DNA of 47,479 bases from Vibrio sonorensis (lineage in GTDB: Bacteria > Pseudomonadota > Gammaproteobacteria > Enterobacterales > Vibrionaceae): assembly GCF_001854765.1 (NCBI RefSeq), contig NZ_LJJE01000021.1:1-47479 (forward strand), given 5' to 3'. Positions 36,840-45,921 of this stretch are shown in pieces. Numbering within the stretch: the stretch's first letter is position 1; the number at the start of each line of letters is the position of its first letter. Below the pieces are notes generated by a model that was not told the DNA's origin, did not search any database, and saw only the letters and a program-made list of their open reading frames with translations. A program made the position numbers and the translations under genes.

Positions 36840-37002
36840 AAGGTTCTTAGCCTCAATTAGAGTATTGCGCCTTACGTCAAAATCGATGACGAAAGGCAGA
36901 AATTTTCAGCCAGCAAGCATAGCAGAAACTGGTCTAACCTTTTACTGATTATTGCACACGAAAACGTCAATTTATCGCGAATTGATTCACTCAAAGAATA
37001 AA

Positions 37003-37377
37003 ATGGATAGGACTGTGTCACAAAAAACAACACATGGAATCAAACGAATAAAGAAAGCTACACGTTACTCTCTGCAAGGTTTAAAGGTCGCGTTTAAAAC
37101 AGAGCCGGCCTTTAAAGAAGAAGTGTTGGTAGGCATTTTGATGATTTTTATCGCACTGCTGCTTGAGGTTACGTCGATCGAGAGAAGTCTTCTGATTGGC
37201 AGTGTGGTACTGGTGTGGATGATAGAGTTAGTGAACAGTGCCATCGAAGCGGTTGTCGACCGAGTTAGCAAAGCGCACCACCCATTGTCTGGTAGGGCAA
37301 AAGATATGGGCTCGGCAGCAGTGATGTTGGCGATTTTTCTATGTGGATATATTTGGATCGAGATCGTCTTCATCTAG
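37003..37377 (+). CDS. dgkA: Diacylglycerol kinase
   Basis: 124 residues from the ATG at 37003; the upstream in-frame TTG at 36952 gives 141 residues and lacks family similarity, and a GTG at 37015 is another option. Three membrane helices. Signature ELVNSAIEAVVDRVS and LSGRAKDMGSAAVMLA holds the catalytic Glu and metal-binding residues. It phosphorylates diacylglycerol left over from periplasmic glucan or LPS modification. Divergent from plsB and upstream of lexA, an arrangement shared with E. coli. Confidence 0.93.
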   Translation: MDRTVSQKTTHGIKRIKKATRYSLQGLKVAFKTEPAFKEEVLVGILMIFIALLLEVTSIERSLLIGSVVLVWMIELVNSAIEAVVDRVSKAHHPLSGRAKDMGSAAVMLAIFLCGYIWIEIVFI

Positions 37378-37444
37378 GGTTGATAAGAGCAAAAATAGGT
37401 AAGTAGTTAAAAATCCATCGATAGTCTTTTCAATTACATACTTA

Positions 37445-37460
37445 CTGTATATACTACCAG
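37445..37460. promoter_or_regulatory. LexA box 1 (upstream of lexA)
   Basis: CTGT-N8-CCAG, one base off the CTGT-N8-ACAG consensus, with AT-rich centre. It covers the likely -10 element TATACT (37450-37455). Confidence 0.85.
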
Positions 37461-37464
37461 TTAA

Positions 37465-37480
37465 CTGTATAAAAAGACAG
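37465..37480. promoter_or_regulatory. LexA box 2 (upstream of lexA)
   Basis: CTGT-N8-ACAG, a perfect match to the SOS-box core, starting 20 bp after box 1. Paired boxes before lexA give tight autoregulation in E. coli. Confidence 0.92.
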
Positions 37481-37488
37481 GTGACTCT

Positions 37489-38106
37489 ATGAAGCCGTTG
37501 ACGCCACGCCAACAACAAGTATTTGATCTCATCAAGAGCAAAATTGATGATACCGGAATGCCACCTACCCGTGCTGAAATTGCACGTGAACTTGGCTTTC
37601 GTTCTGCTAATGCCGCTGAGGAACACTTAAAAGCACTAGCTCGTAAACAAGCCATTGAAATTATTCCAGGTGCTTCTCGCGGGATCCGCATTCTTCTTGA
37701 TGCGGCGAATGATGAGGAAGGCTTGCCGTTAATCGGTCAGGTCGCGGCAGGTGAGCCTATTTTGGCTCAGGAGCATGTAGAAACGCACTATCAAGTCGAC
37801 CCTTCTATGTTCAAACCACAAGCGGACTTTTTGCTTCGTGTAAATGGTGAGAGTATGAAAGATATCGGTATTATGGATGGCGATCTACTTGCGGTGCACA
37901 AGACTCAAGATGTACGTGATGGGCAAGTGGTCGTTGCACGTGTTGACGACGATGTAACAGTGAAACGCCTTGAACGCAAAGGGGCAACAGTGCTTCTGCA
38001 TGCTGAAAATGAAGAGTTTGAGCCGATCAAAGTTGACCTTACTTGTCAGCACTTAAGTATCGAAGGACTTGCGGTTGGTATTATCCGCAATACTGATTGG
38101 ATGTAA
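37489..38106 (+). CDS. lexA: SOS repressor LexA
   Basis: 205 residues. The N-terminal winged helix ([12 protein letters not shown] ... [21 protein letters not shown]) binds SOS boxes. RecA filaments trigger self-cleavage at Ala87-Gly88 (QVAAGEP). Catalytic Ser122 is in [10 protein letters not shown] and Lys159 in DVTVKRLE. Two SOS boxes lie just upstream, so it represses itself. It is downstream of dgkA on the same strand but has its own promoter. Confidence 0.98.
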   Translation: MKPLTPRQQQVFDLIKSKIDDTGMPPTRAEIARELGFRSANAAEEHLKALARKQAIEIIPGASRGIRILLDAANDEEGLPLIGQVAAGEPILAQEHVETHYQVDPSMFKPQADFLLRVNGESMKDIGIMDGDLLAVHKTQDVRDGQVVVARVDDDVTVKRLERKGATVLLHAENEEFEPIKVDLTCQHLSIEGLAVGIIRNTDWM

Positions 38107-38133
38107 GAACTTTACCTCAATTGATCCTATGAC

Positions 38134-38162
38134 TTGTCAATCTAAGTGATATTCATTATCAT
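38134..38162 (+). promoter_or_regulatory. Promoter overlapped by a Fur box
   Basis: TTGTCA (38134-38139) and TATCAT (38157-38162) are spaced 17 bp. The dyad TGATATT-C-ATTATCA (38147-38161) matches the Fur 7-1-7 core at 13 of 14 arm positions and covers the -10 region, so Fur with iron should block this promoter. Confidence 0.78.
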
Positions 38163-38191
38163 CTTTGTTCTGTATTAGAAGGAAGATGATA

Positions 38192-39004
38192 ATGGCCACT
38201 TCACCGAAGGTTTTATCGAGTCGCTACCAGATTCCAGCTAACTTATTGAAACCTCTCTGGTATCGAAGCCGCGAGAGTTTAGTCGATGGGGGGCTGGTTT
38301 ATGACCCTATTGCCGCTCGCGCTTGTCAACAATGCCAATTGGCACCGGAATGCTTATCTGGGGATACCGACCAGAAGCAGCTTTTGCATGCCACCCTAAC
38401 TCGCTTATGCGACCAGCAAGTTAATAAGTTCATTGAACGTTATCCCGATGGATGGATAATTAACGTTGGTGCTGGGTTAGACACGCGTTTTTATCGAGTA
38501 GACAATGGTCGCTGCCATTGGCTTGAACTCGATATCACGGAAAACTTACTTTGGCGTGAAAAGCTTTTCCACAAAAGTGAACGCTATCTGCACCGATGCG
38601 GCAGTGTGATGGATTTGTCGTGGTTAGACAGCCTTCCAATCAGCGAGCATACGCCGGTACTCATAGTATGTGAGTATGCATTACTCGATTGTGAAGAAAA
38701 AGAGGTCGCCCATTTTATTCAGGCTTTAGGACGTCACTTTGTCTCTGCTAGTGCTTGTATGGTACTTGCTGGCGATCTTGCTAACAGCAAACTTGGTCAG
38801 AAGCTGGGTGCAGGTGAATATGCTCATGGATATGACGATCCTGGCAGCGCAGTGCTTCACTATTTACCGTGGACCAAATGGGCCAAGACATTTTCACCCC
38901 TTGATCGAAACTGTGGGCGTTGGAAGCTTTGGCAACGTTGGCTTAGAAGATTTCCAAAGGTTAAATCTCGCTTAACTCCGGTTCTTGTTCAGATCCGTTG
39001 GTAA
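38192..39004 (+). CDS. Fur-box-controlled class I SAM methyltransferase (LCMT/PPM-like)
   Basis: 270 residues from the ATG at 38192, with AAGGAAG 6-7 bases upstream. It has the leucine carboxyl methyltransferase-like layout: N-terminal FIERYPDGWIINVGAGLDTRFYRVD holds SAM motif I (GAGLDTRFYR), LELDITENLLWRE follows, and CEYALLDCEEKEV. A Cys cluster CQQCQLAPECL lies near residues 47-57. Substrate unknown. The Fur box implies expression under iron limitation. No siderophore gene is adjacent. The fold is confident; the role is not. Confidence 0.8.
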   Translation: MATSPKVLSSRYQIPANLLKPLWYRSRESLVDGGLVYDPIAARACQQCQLAPECLSGDTDQKQLLHATLTRLCDQQVNKFIERYPDGWIINVGAGLDTRFYRVDNGRCHWLELDITENLLWREKLFHKSERYLHRCGSVMDLSWLDSLPISEHTPVLIVCEYALLDCEEKEVAHFIQALGRHFVSASACMVLAGDLANSKLGQKLGAGEYAHGYDDPGSAVLHYLPWTKWAKTFSPLDRNCGRWKLWQRWLRRFPKVKSRLTPVLVQIRW

Positions 39005-39008
39005 AAAC

Positions 39009-39029
39009 TAAGCCGCACTAGGCGGCTTA
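39009..39029. terminator. Bidirectional terminator between methyltransferase and sthA
   Basis: TAAGCCGC pairs with GCGGCTTA around a five-base loop. T tails are short, so efficiency is uncertain. Confidence 0.55.
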
Positions 39030-39048
39030 TAGATATCAGCTCTGAGCG

Positions 39049-40449
39049 TTAAAATAATCGATTCAGTCCATTTAAAGCGGCAACTCGATACGCTTCTGCC
39101 ATTGTTGGGTAGTTGAACGTAGTGTTGACGAAATACTCAATGGTATTTGCCTCTCCTTTTTGTTCCATAATCGCCTGACCGATGTGGATAATTTCTGCTG
39201 CACGTTCACCAAAGCAGTGAATACCCAAAATCTCTTTCGTTTCGCGATGGAATAAAATCTTCAAACTGCCGATGTCTTTGCCCGCGATTTGCGCTCGGGC
39301 TAAGTGTTTAAAAGAAGAGCGACCGACCTCGTAAGGGACTTTCGCCGCTGTCAGCTCTTGTTCGGTTTTACCTACGGAGCTAATTTCCGGAATCGTGTAA
39401 ATACCAGTCGGAATATCTTCTATTAGATGGTTTTGAGCCTGTCCTTGGGTGATAGCTTGTGCAACAAATCGACCTTGGTCGTAAGCAGCACTGGCTAGGC
39501 TAGGATAGCCAATGACATCACCGACCGCGTAGACGTGTTCAATATCGGTTTGATAGTTTGTGTTCACTTTTAACTGACCGCGAGAGTCAGCTTGCAGACC
39601 AACAGCCTCAAGTTTTAGCGCATCTGTATTACCCGTTCGGCCATTGGCGTATAGCAGGCAATCGGCTTTCATCTTCTTACCAGATTGAAGGTGGATAATA
39701 ACGCCTTCTTCAGTACTTTCGATTTTTTCATAGGTTTCGTCATTTCTAATGACAACACCACTGTTCCAAAAGTGATAAGAAAGGGCATCGGATACTTCGT
39801 TATCAAGGAATGCCAATAGACGATCACGAGTATTGATCAGATCGGTTTTCACACCAAGACCTCGGAATATTGAAGCGTACTCACAGCCGATAACTCCTGC
39901 ACCATAAATGATAATGTGGCGAGGATCGTGCGCCAAACTGAGGATAGAATCGCTGTCGTATATGCGCTCGTCATTAAAATTGACATCGGCAGGGCGGTAT
40001 GGCCGAGATCCGGTCGCTATCACAAACTTGTCTGCAGTATAGATATCTACCGTACCGTCTTGTTGAGTGACGCCAACGGTATGGGCATCAATAAAGTGAG
40101 CAGTGCCAAACAACAACTCGCACTCGTTTCGGTCGTAAAAACCCTGTCTCAAGCGAGTTTGCTTATCAATGACGGTTTTTGCGTGGCCAAGAATGTTGGA
40201 AAAAGTGGAGTGGAGGCTAGTATTATTCTTGCAGAATAGAGGGTTGTTATTGAACTCAATGATACGGCTGACCGCATGACGTAAAGCTTTTGACGGTATA
40301 GTTCCCCAATGGGTACAACCACCACCGACACTGCTTTCCTTTTCAATAATGGCTACATTCAGTCCCGCTTTGGTCAATCCCATCGCTGCCCCTTCTCCGC
40401 CGGGGCCACTACCTATTACGATGACATCAAAGTGGTTGTTTTGGGCCAT
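39049..40449 (-). CDS. sthA: Soluble pyridine nucleotide transhydrogenase
   Basis: 466-residue FAD enzyme that moves reducing power between NADPH and NAD+ in the cytosol. [12 protein letters not shown] binds [20 protein letters not shown] is the SthA form of the disulfide-reductase active site, with one Cys and no redox pair; [19 protein letters not shown] binds the pyridine nucleotide. The C-terminal dimer domain ends [21 protein letters not shown]. Divergent from fabR. Confidence 0.97.
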   Translation of the reverse strand: MAQNNHFDVIVIGSGPGGEGAAMGLTKAGLNVAIIEKESSVGGGCTHWGTIPSKALRHAVSRIIEFNNNPLFCKNNTSLHSTFSNILGHAKTVIDKQTRLRQGFYDRNECELLFGTAHFIDAHTVGVTQQDGTVDIYTADKFVIATGSRPYRPADVNFNDERIYDSDSILSLAHDPRHIIIYGAGVIGCEYASIFRGLGVKTDLINTRDRLLAFLDNEVSDALSYHFWNSGVVIRNDETYEKIESTEEGVIIHLQSGKKMKADCLLYANGRTGNTDALKLEAVGLQADSRGQLKVNTNYQTDIEHVYAVGDVIGYPSLASAAYDQGRFVAQAITQGQAQNHLIEDIPTGIYTIPEISSVGKTEQELTAAKVPYEVGRSSFKHLARAQIAGKDIGSLKILFHRETKEILGIHCFGERAAEIIHIGQAIMEQKGEANTIEYFVNTTFNYPTMAEAYRVAALNGLNRLF

Positions 40450-40734
40450 AGGTATTTTCCTTGTTATATTGCTTTAACATTGCTTTAGCGAGATTTTAAC
40501 GCATTTATCCACAGGGTAAACGTAAACTGCTGTAGACAGTCGACGTGATCACGCAGAATGTATCGAACTGTGGTGATGTGACGTTAAATGTCTCCAAACC
40601 AAACGATACCGTTTGCAAAATTTAACGTAGACGTTTTAATGTCCGGACCATAGGTTAACGCTTATCTCAAATATGAAATCGGGTTATATTAAGCGTACAC
40701 CAAAATCTGAAACAGAAATCGTTGTATGAAGTCC

Positions 40735-41367
40735 ATGGGAATTCGAGCACAGCAAAAAGAAAAGACTCGACGTTCATTAATTGATGCCGCATTCAGTCAA
40801 CTGAGTGCGGATCGTAGTTTCTCTAATCTGAGTTTACGTGAAGTTGCGAGAGAAGCGGGAATCGCGCCTACTTCGTTTTATCGACACTTTAAAGATATGG
40901 ATGAACTAGGATTAACTATGGTTGATGAAGGAGGTTTACTGCTTCGTCAATTGATGCGTCAAGCTCGTCAGAGAATCGTGAAGGAAGGCAGCGTGATTCG
41001 CACCTCTGTCGAGACTTTTATGGAGTTCATTGAAAGTAGTCCTAACGTTTTTCGCTTATTATTGCGCGAACGTTCAGGTACCTCTTTTGAATTTCGAGCT
41101 GCGGTTGCCAGAGAAATACAACACTTTGTGGCAGAGTTGACAGAATATCTTATGTCTACTGGAGTCAGCCGAGATGAAGCTTATATTCAAGCAGAAGCGT
41201 CGGTGACTTTGGTGTTTAGCTCTGGAGCGGAAGCGTTAGATTTAGAAAGACGTGAACGCGATGAGCTGGCCGAGAGATTAATAATGCAGTTACGGATGAT
41301 CGCCAAAGGGGCATATTGGTACCGTAAAGAACGTGAACGGAATCGATTAAAAGGTGGAATTGATTAA
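40735..41367 (+). CDS. fabR: TetR-family repressor FabR
   Basis: 210 residues from the ATG at 40735, which aligns with E. coli FabR ([15 protein letters not shown]); an ATG nine bases earlier is possible. The HTH is [21 protein letters not shown]. FabR adjusts unsaturated fatty-acid synthesis by repressing fabA and fabB in response to acyl-ACP or acyl-CoA. An AGCGTACA motif (40692-40699), which resembles half of the FabR palindrome as I remember it, lies 35 bp before the start. Its stop overlaps the yijD start by one base. Confidence 0.93.
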   Translation: MGIRAQQKEKTRRSLIDAAFSQLSADRSFSNLSLREVAREAGIAPTSFYRHFKDMDELGLTMVDEGGLLLRQLMRQARQRIVKEGSVIRTSVETFMEFIESSPNVFRLLLRERSGTSFEFRAAVAREIQHFVAELTEYLMSTGVSRDEAYIQAEASVTLVFSSGAEALDLERRERDELAERLIMQLRMIAKGAYWYRKERERNRLKGGID

Positions 41368-41771
41368 TGTCGAACGAAAATAATACCCTACATACTGGTT
41401 CTGAGAAAAAAACGCTGATACTGGCGCTTATTGCCGGTATGTGTAGTGACTCTCTTCTCTCTTGGATTACGATGAGTGAAGTCTCTTTCTCTATTTTTCC
41501 AGTGATAGCTCTTGTATTGGCGGTTCAGTCCTTGTACCAGGAGTACCTAAAAAATCCGGTATCAGAAGATATCCCATTGATTGGCTTAGCGTGCTTCTTT
41601 GTTGGAGCATTAGGTCACTCAGCATTTCTGAAAGCACAGTACCCCGAGTCTGGGTCCAGTATTTTTGCCATCATTGTATCGCTATTGTTGATGCTGTGGG
41701 TGGGTAAAAAATTGGGCTACTTTACTAAGGCGAGTGCAGAGCAGAGTAAAACAGAAGAATCCGCAGAATAA
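41367..41771 (+). CDS. yijD: YijD family inner-membrane protein
   Basis: 134 residues with four membrane segments (about 16-35, 43-60, 72-88, 98-115). DUF1422; function unknown. It is translationally coupled to fabR and followed by trmA in opposite orientation, an order shared with E. coli. The C-terminal tail is charged. Confidence 0.9.
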   Translation: MSNENNTLHTGSEKKTLILALIAGMCSDSLLSWITMSEVSFSIFPVIALVLAVQSLYQEYLKNPVSEDIPLIGLACFFVGALGHSAFLKAQYPESGSSIFAIIVSLLLMLWVGKKLGYFTKASAEQSKTEESAE

Positions 41772-41800
41772 AAAAACGAGCCGAATGGCTCGTTTTCTTT
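41770..41800. terminator. Terminator after yijD
   Basis: AACGAGCC pairs with GGCTCGTT around GAAT, with A6 before and T-rich sequence after, so it can serve the convergent trmA as well. Confidence 0.88.
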
Positions 41801-41815
41801 ATCTCGTATTGAGGC

Positions 41816-42921
41816 TTATTTCCTTTCCAGTAATACACCGGCTTCCATGTGGTGGGTATAAGGGAACTGGTCAAAGAGTGCAAATCTAGTGATATTGTGA
41901 GTTTTGCCTAAAATATCGAGGTTGCTCTTCAGTGTTTCTGGGTTGCAGGAAATATAAAGAATGCGTTCATAACCTTGCACCATGCGGCACGTATCATCAT
42001 CCATACCTGCGCGAGGTGGATCGACAAAGATGGTGTTGCAGTTATAACTCGTTAAATCAACACCAGCATCTTTTAGGCGTCTAAACTCTCGCTTCCCTTC
42101 CATTGCTTGGGTAAATTCTTCTGCTGACATACGGATGATTTGCACATTGTCGATATTGTTCGCCGCAATATTGTATTGGGCAGAATCTACTGATGGTTGG
42201 CGAGCTCAGTAGCCAATACACGGTTAAAGTTCTGCGCCAACGCCAAAGAGAAATTACCGTTGCCGCAGTAGAGCTCCAGAAGATCACCTTCGCTGTCTTG
42301 GGTACAATCAATAGCCCATTCAAGCATCTTCTCCGCTACTTTACCGTTTGGTTGCGTGAAGCTGTTTTCGACTTGCTGATAGAGATAACTCTGACCATTC
42401 ACATCTAGCTTTTCAATCACGTAATCACGGTCGAGGACAATTTTCATCTTTCGCGCACGACCAATGATATTAAGGTTAAAACCCTCATCGTTGAGGCGTT
42501 GTTTAAGTAGCTTTGCCTGCTTTGTCCATTCTTCGTCTAACTGGCGGTGATACAAAAGGGAAACTAGGATCTCACCGCTTAGGGTAGACAAGAAGTCGAC
42601 TTGGAACAGTTTTCTTCGCAGAGAATCGTTGCCTTTTACCGCTTCTACCAAGAGTGGCATCAAGTCATTGATTAAACGGCTAGCGGCGGGGAATTGATCA
42701 ACGCGATATTTTTCACGAGTCTCTTGGTTGAACATGATGTAGAAAAGATCTTCGCCTTCATGCCACACGCGAAATTCAGCACGCATTCGATAGTGTTGCT
42801 CTTGGGATTCGAATACTTCCAGTTCAGGTGCTTGGTAGTCTGAAAACATATCGGTCAGACGAGAGACTTTCTCTTGCAACTGAGCTTGGTACTGCTGAGG
42901 GTTTACATCTAGCGTGGCCAT
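41816..42921 (-). pseudogene. trmA: trmA, tRNA (uracil54-C5)-methyltransferase, disrupted by a single-base deletion
   Basis: TrmA makes ribothymidine at U54 of tRNA. The N-terminal part (42921 to 42187) includes the SAM motif [15 protein letters not shown] and ends in [10 protein letters not shown]. The C-terminal part (from 42145) carries VDPPRAG and the catalytic-Cys motif SCNPETL. One extra T in the TT at 42197/42198 (sense AAA for AA) restores [19 protein letters not shown] and a 368-residue enzyme. Both halves keep all motifs, so a sequence error is likely. Confidence 0.94.
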
Positions 42922-43086
42922 TTAATTACCTTTTGTGATGCTGGAACGAAACAAGGAGCGCAGATTTTATTCAATCCTCCCCACATGTCCACCCCTGTGC
43001 TGCGATTTAGCGTTTAAGTCACTATAAAAATATAGCTTATACGAATTCTTACTAGACAATTTATCAATAGCCTCATAGTATTGCGG

Positions 43087-43267
43087 CCAAGCTGGTGCCA
43101 TTTAGATGTATAGATGGCTGAAAAGGGAATCTGGTGAGACTCCAGAACTGACGCGCAGCGGTAAAAGAGAACGAACACTCAATGGACACTGTTGGAAACA
43201 ATGGGAAGTCGAGTAATAGGTGGAGCTAAGCTCCTTGCTCTTGAGTCCGAATACCTGCCAGCCACTG
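43087..43267 (+). promoter_or_regulatory. Adenosylcobalamin (B12) riboswitch
   Basis: Typical btuB leader: opening GCTGGTGCCATTT segment (43091 on), the central GACTCCAGAACTGACGCGCAGCGG stretch of about residues 43138-43162, and the B12-box-like GCCAGCCACTG end at 43257-43267. It is 56 bp before the btuB ATG, so ligand binding should block translation or elongation of btuB. Confidence 0.92.
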
Positions 43268-43323
43268 AACGAAACGCTAATGCGCGTGTTCAGTAGGATT
43301 AACGCGATTTAGGATATTAAAAA

Positions 43324-45147
43324 ATGAGAAAGTCTTTTCTAGCAGTGGCGGTGACGGCATCGCTCCTTCCTTATGCATCTATTGCACACGCTCAACAAGC
43401 CGCAACAGAAACGGAAACCGTCGTAGTAACGGCTAACCGTTTTGAGCAACCTCTTAGTGAGGTAATTGCTTCAACAACAGTGATTTCTAAGCAGGATATT
43501 GAAGCCTCTCAGGCGAAATCCATTCTTGATGTTTTAAAGTCGGCTCCCGGAGTCGAAGTGGCACAAAATGGTGGCCGAGGCCACAATGCTTCCGTATTCC
43601 TTAGAGGAACCAATAGTGACCAAACGCTATTTCTTGTCGATGGTGTCCGAATAGAAACGGCGGCTGGTGGAAGTGCGTTTAACCACGTACCTCTAAATCT
43701 CATTGAAAGAATTGAAGTTATTCGTGGTCCAGGTGCCGCACTTTACGGCTCCGATGCCATTGGTGGTGTGATAAACATTATTACTATTTCATCGGAAAGT
43801 GTAGATGAATCATCAGTTTCATTGGGGGCGGGTTCTGAGCAGTTTAGAGAAGGGAACTTTAGTTTCCAAACAACAGGTGATAATGGTAGCGTTTTCTCAT
43901 TTGCTGGCGGATATGAAGAGACCGAAGGTTACGATATTAGAAGACCTGCGACAGGTATGAACTTTGGTAACGAGAACCAAAATATACACTTGTCATTCCG
44001 TAAACCGCTAAATAATGATTTTTATAGCTTGGTCTCTTTGCGCTGGTTCGATAACCTCGTTGAGTATAGTCGCTCAGGAAAAAGTCTTGGTGGAGATGAG
44101 AACCTTAGTTTAACAGGTGAAGCTGGCTATAACGGTGACTCGCTTAGCTCAATTTTTCGACTGAACTATCAATCCATCGAAAATATCAATTATGCAGAAA
44201 GTCAGGGTAAAAACTCACCTAGTACCAAAAAAGATATCGATTTTTACAATGCTCAGTTTCTAAACTTATACAAAGTCAACGAGACGTTCTCTGTTGGTGG
44301 TGGTGTTGACTTTAGGAAAGAAGAGTTGAAAGACGGTGCAATTGGTTGGGGGACAGGCAAGTTAGCGGGTAAATCTCGTGATACTTTTGGTTTATATACG
44401 TCACTTGATGCTGCTTTTGATAGCTTGCGTTTGAACGCTAGCATCCGGAACGATAAACACGACGAGTATGATGACTATACAACGTGGTCTGTTGGTGGTT
44501 TGTACCACGTGAATGACAACCATCAATTGCACGCGAGCATTGGCACATCATTTAAGGCTCCAAGCTATAGTGATTTGACTGATAATCCAGATTTACAACC
44601 AGAAGAAGCAGATAGCAAAGAGATAGGTTTTTCTGCTCAATATAATTGGTTTGATATTGAAGTGACTGGTTATGACAATCAAGTCGATAACTTGATTATT
44701 TGGTTTGAAGGAACGCCTCGCTGGTATACGCGTAACGTAGATGCTGAAATTAGAGGGGTAGAAATTGCGTTAGATTTCTCTACTTCATTTATTGATCATA
44801 CAGTTATCGCGGAGTTTAAAGATCACAAAGACTCAAATGGTAATAAGCTGGCCAAGCGCGCTGATGAAAATTTCAAATGGTTGGCAAGTGCGTCTTATGA
44901 AAATTTTGATTTCAATTTGAACTTCACGTACCTCGGTGAACGCTTAGGTAACCCTAACGAAACTTATGTCGCTGACAATATTTTACCTTCAGTAAGCCTT
45001 TGGGATTTCGCGCTTGGTTACTGGGTTACGCCAGAGTTTGTTGTTCGTGGCCGAGTTGAAAACTTAACAGACGAAAATTATGAGACGGCTAAAACCTATA
45101 CTGCACCTAGCCGACGTTATTATCTAAACCTAACTTACCAGTTCTAA
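43324..45147 (+). CDS. btuB: TonB-dependent vitamin B12 outer-membrane receptor
   Basis: 607 residues. Signal peptide 1-23 (ending AHA), TonB box ETVVVTAN (31-38), plug domain (about 45-160) with LKSAPGVEVAQNGGRGHNASVFLRG and VIRGPGAALYGSDAIGGVINI, then a 22-strand barrel ending in a terminal Phe (LTYQF). It imports cobalamin with TonB-ExbBD and BtuFCD. Expression is controlled by the riboswitch upstream. The gene has its own terminator. Confidence 0.96.
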   Translation: MRKSFLAVAVTASLLPYASIAHAQQAATETETVVVTANRFEQPLSEVIASTTVISKQDIEASQAKSILDVLKSAPGVEVAQNGGRGHNASVFLRGTNSDQTLFLVDGVRIETAAGGSAFNHVPLNLIERIEVIRGPGAALYGSDAIGGVINIITISSESVDESSVSLGAGSEQFREGNFSFQTTGDNGSVFSFAGGYEETEGYDIRRPATGMNFGNENQNIHLSFRKPLNNDFYSLVSLRWFDNLVEYSRSGKSLGGDENLSLTGEAGYNGDSLSSIFRLNYQSIENINYAESQGKNSPSTKKDIDFYNAQFLNLYKVNETFSVGGGVDFRKEELKDGAIGWGTGKLAGKSRDTFGLYTSLDAAFDSLRLNASIRNDKHDEYDDYTTWSVGGLYHVNDNHQLHASIGTSFKAPSYSDLTDNPDLQPEEADSKEIGFSAQYNWFDIEVTGYDNQVDNLIIWFEGTPRWYTRNVDAEIRGVEIALDFSTSFIDHTVIAEFKDHKDSNGNKLAKRADENFKWLASASYENFDFNLNFTYLGERLGNPNETYVADNILPSVSLWDFALGYWVTPEFVVRGRVENLTDENYETAKTYTAPSRRYYLNLTYQF

Positions 45148-45152
45148 ACCTC

Positions 45153-45175
45153 AAAACCGCCTTCGGGCGGTTTTT
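45153..45175 (+). terminator. btuB terminator
   Basis: AAAACCGCC pairs with GGCGGTTTTT around a TTCG tetraloop. It lies 5 bases after the btuB stop. Confidence 0.92.
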
Positions 45176-45197
45176 CAGTATATGTAGTGAAGAAAAT

Positions 45198-45869
45198 ATG
45201 AAAAAACGAGTCATCATAAGCTGGTCTAGTGGTAAAGATTCGACACTGACCTTAGAAAGGTTAATGGAAAGCAACGATTATGAAGTTATTGGACTCTACA
45301 CCACATACGTTTCAGATGAAGTGCCTTTTCAAGCCACGCCTCTGCCAGTATTAGATATGCAAGCAGAGTTATTGGGATTGCCCCTTATCAAAATCGAACT
45401 GCCCCAATCCTTTCCAAGTAACGAAGTTTACCAATCAAGTATTATTAATGCATTAAAGCAGAGCCGTTTAGAAATAGAAGCCGTGGCGTTTGGCGATATG
45501 TTTTGTAACGGAATTGAAGAGTACCGACGCAGCTTCATTGAACCTCAAGGTTGGGAATGCGTATTTCCACTGTTGGGAGAGTCGAGCCAGTCGTTAAGCG
45601 AGGAGATAATAGAAAGGCAGATTAAAACCTTGGTGGTGACGACCGACGGACACTCCTTAGCACCAAGCTACTGTGGCAAATGGTATAACAATAACTATCT
45701 CGCTTCACTACCTTCGGACATTGATCCTTGTGGAGAAAATGGAGAGTTTCATACCTTGGTTTGCGAGACTCGAAGTTACTCAGCAAAAATAGAGTTAGCG
45801 CTTACCAGTCAAGAAACAGGAGAGAGGTTTACACACCAAAGATACACCGCGAAGATATTGCCAAAATAA
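45198..45869 (+). CDS. Dph6-related ATP pyrophosphatase (adenine nucleotide alpha hydrolase)
   Basis: 223 residues of the COG2102/PF01902 family. PP-loop SWSSGKDST (8-16), AFGDMFCNGIEEYRRSF (about 97-113) and the family signature PCGENGEFHT (about 182-191). Eukaryotic Dph6 amidates diphthine, but bacteria lack diphthamide, so the bacterial reaction is open. It is placed after btuB and before murI. The btuB terminator separates transcripts, but the neighbourhood has led others to suspect a role linked to cobalamin. Function not assigned. Confidence 0.78.
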   Translation: MKKRVIISWSSGKDSTLTLERLMESNDYEVIGLYTTYVSDEVPFQATPLPVLDMQAELLGLPLIKIELPQSFPSNEVYQSSIINALKQSRLEIEAVAFGDMFCNGIEEYRRSFIEPQGWECVFPLLGESSQSLSEEIIERQIKTLVVTTDGHSLAPSYCGKWYNNNYLASLPSDIDPCGENGEFHTLVCETRSYSAKIELALTSQETGERFTHQRYTAKILPK

Positions 45870-45921
45870 AATCAAAGAGTATGATTTGCCCAGATTCCAT
45901 TGGGGTATAGCAAGCTAGAAA

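Noticed and set aside
8138..42921. Programmed ribosomal frameshifting as explanation for the broken genes
   Set aside because: The sites share no slippery heptamer or pseudoknot, lie in unrelated families, and would all need the same rare direction; a deletion error explains them more simply.
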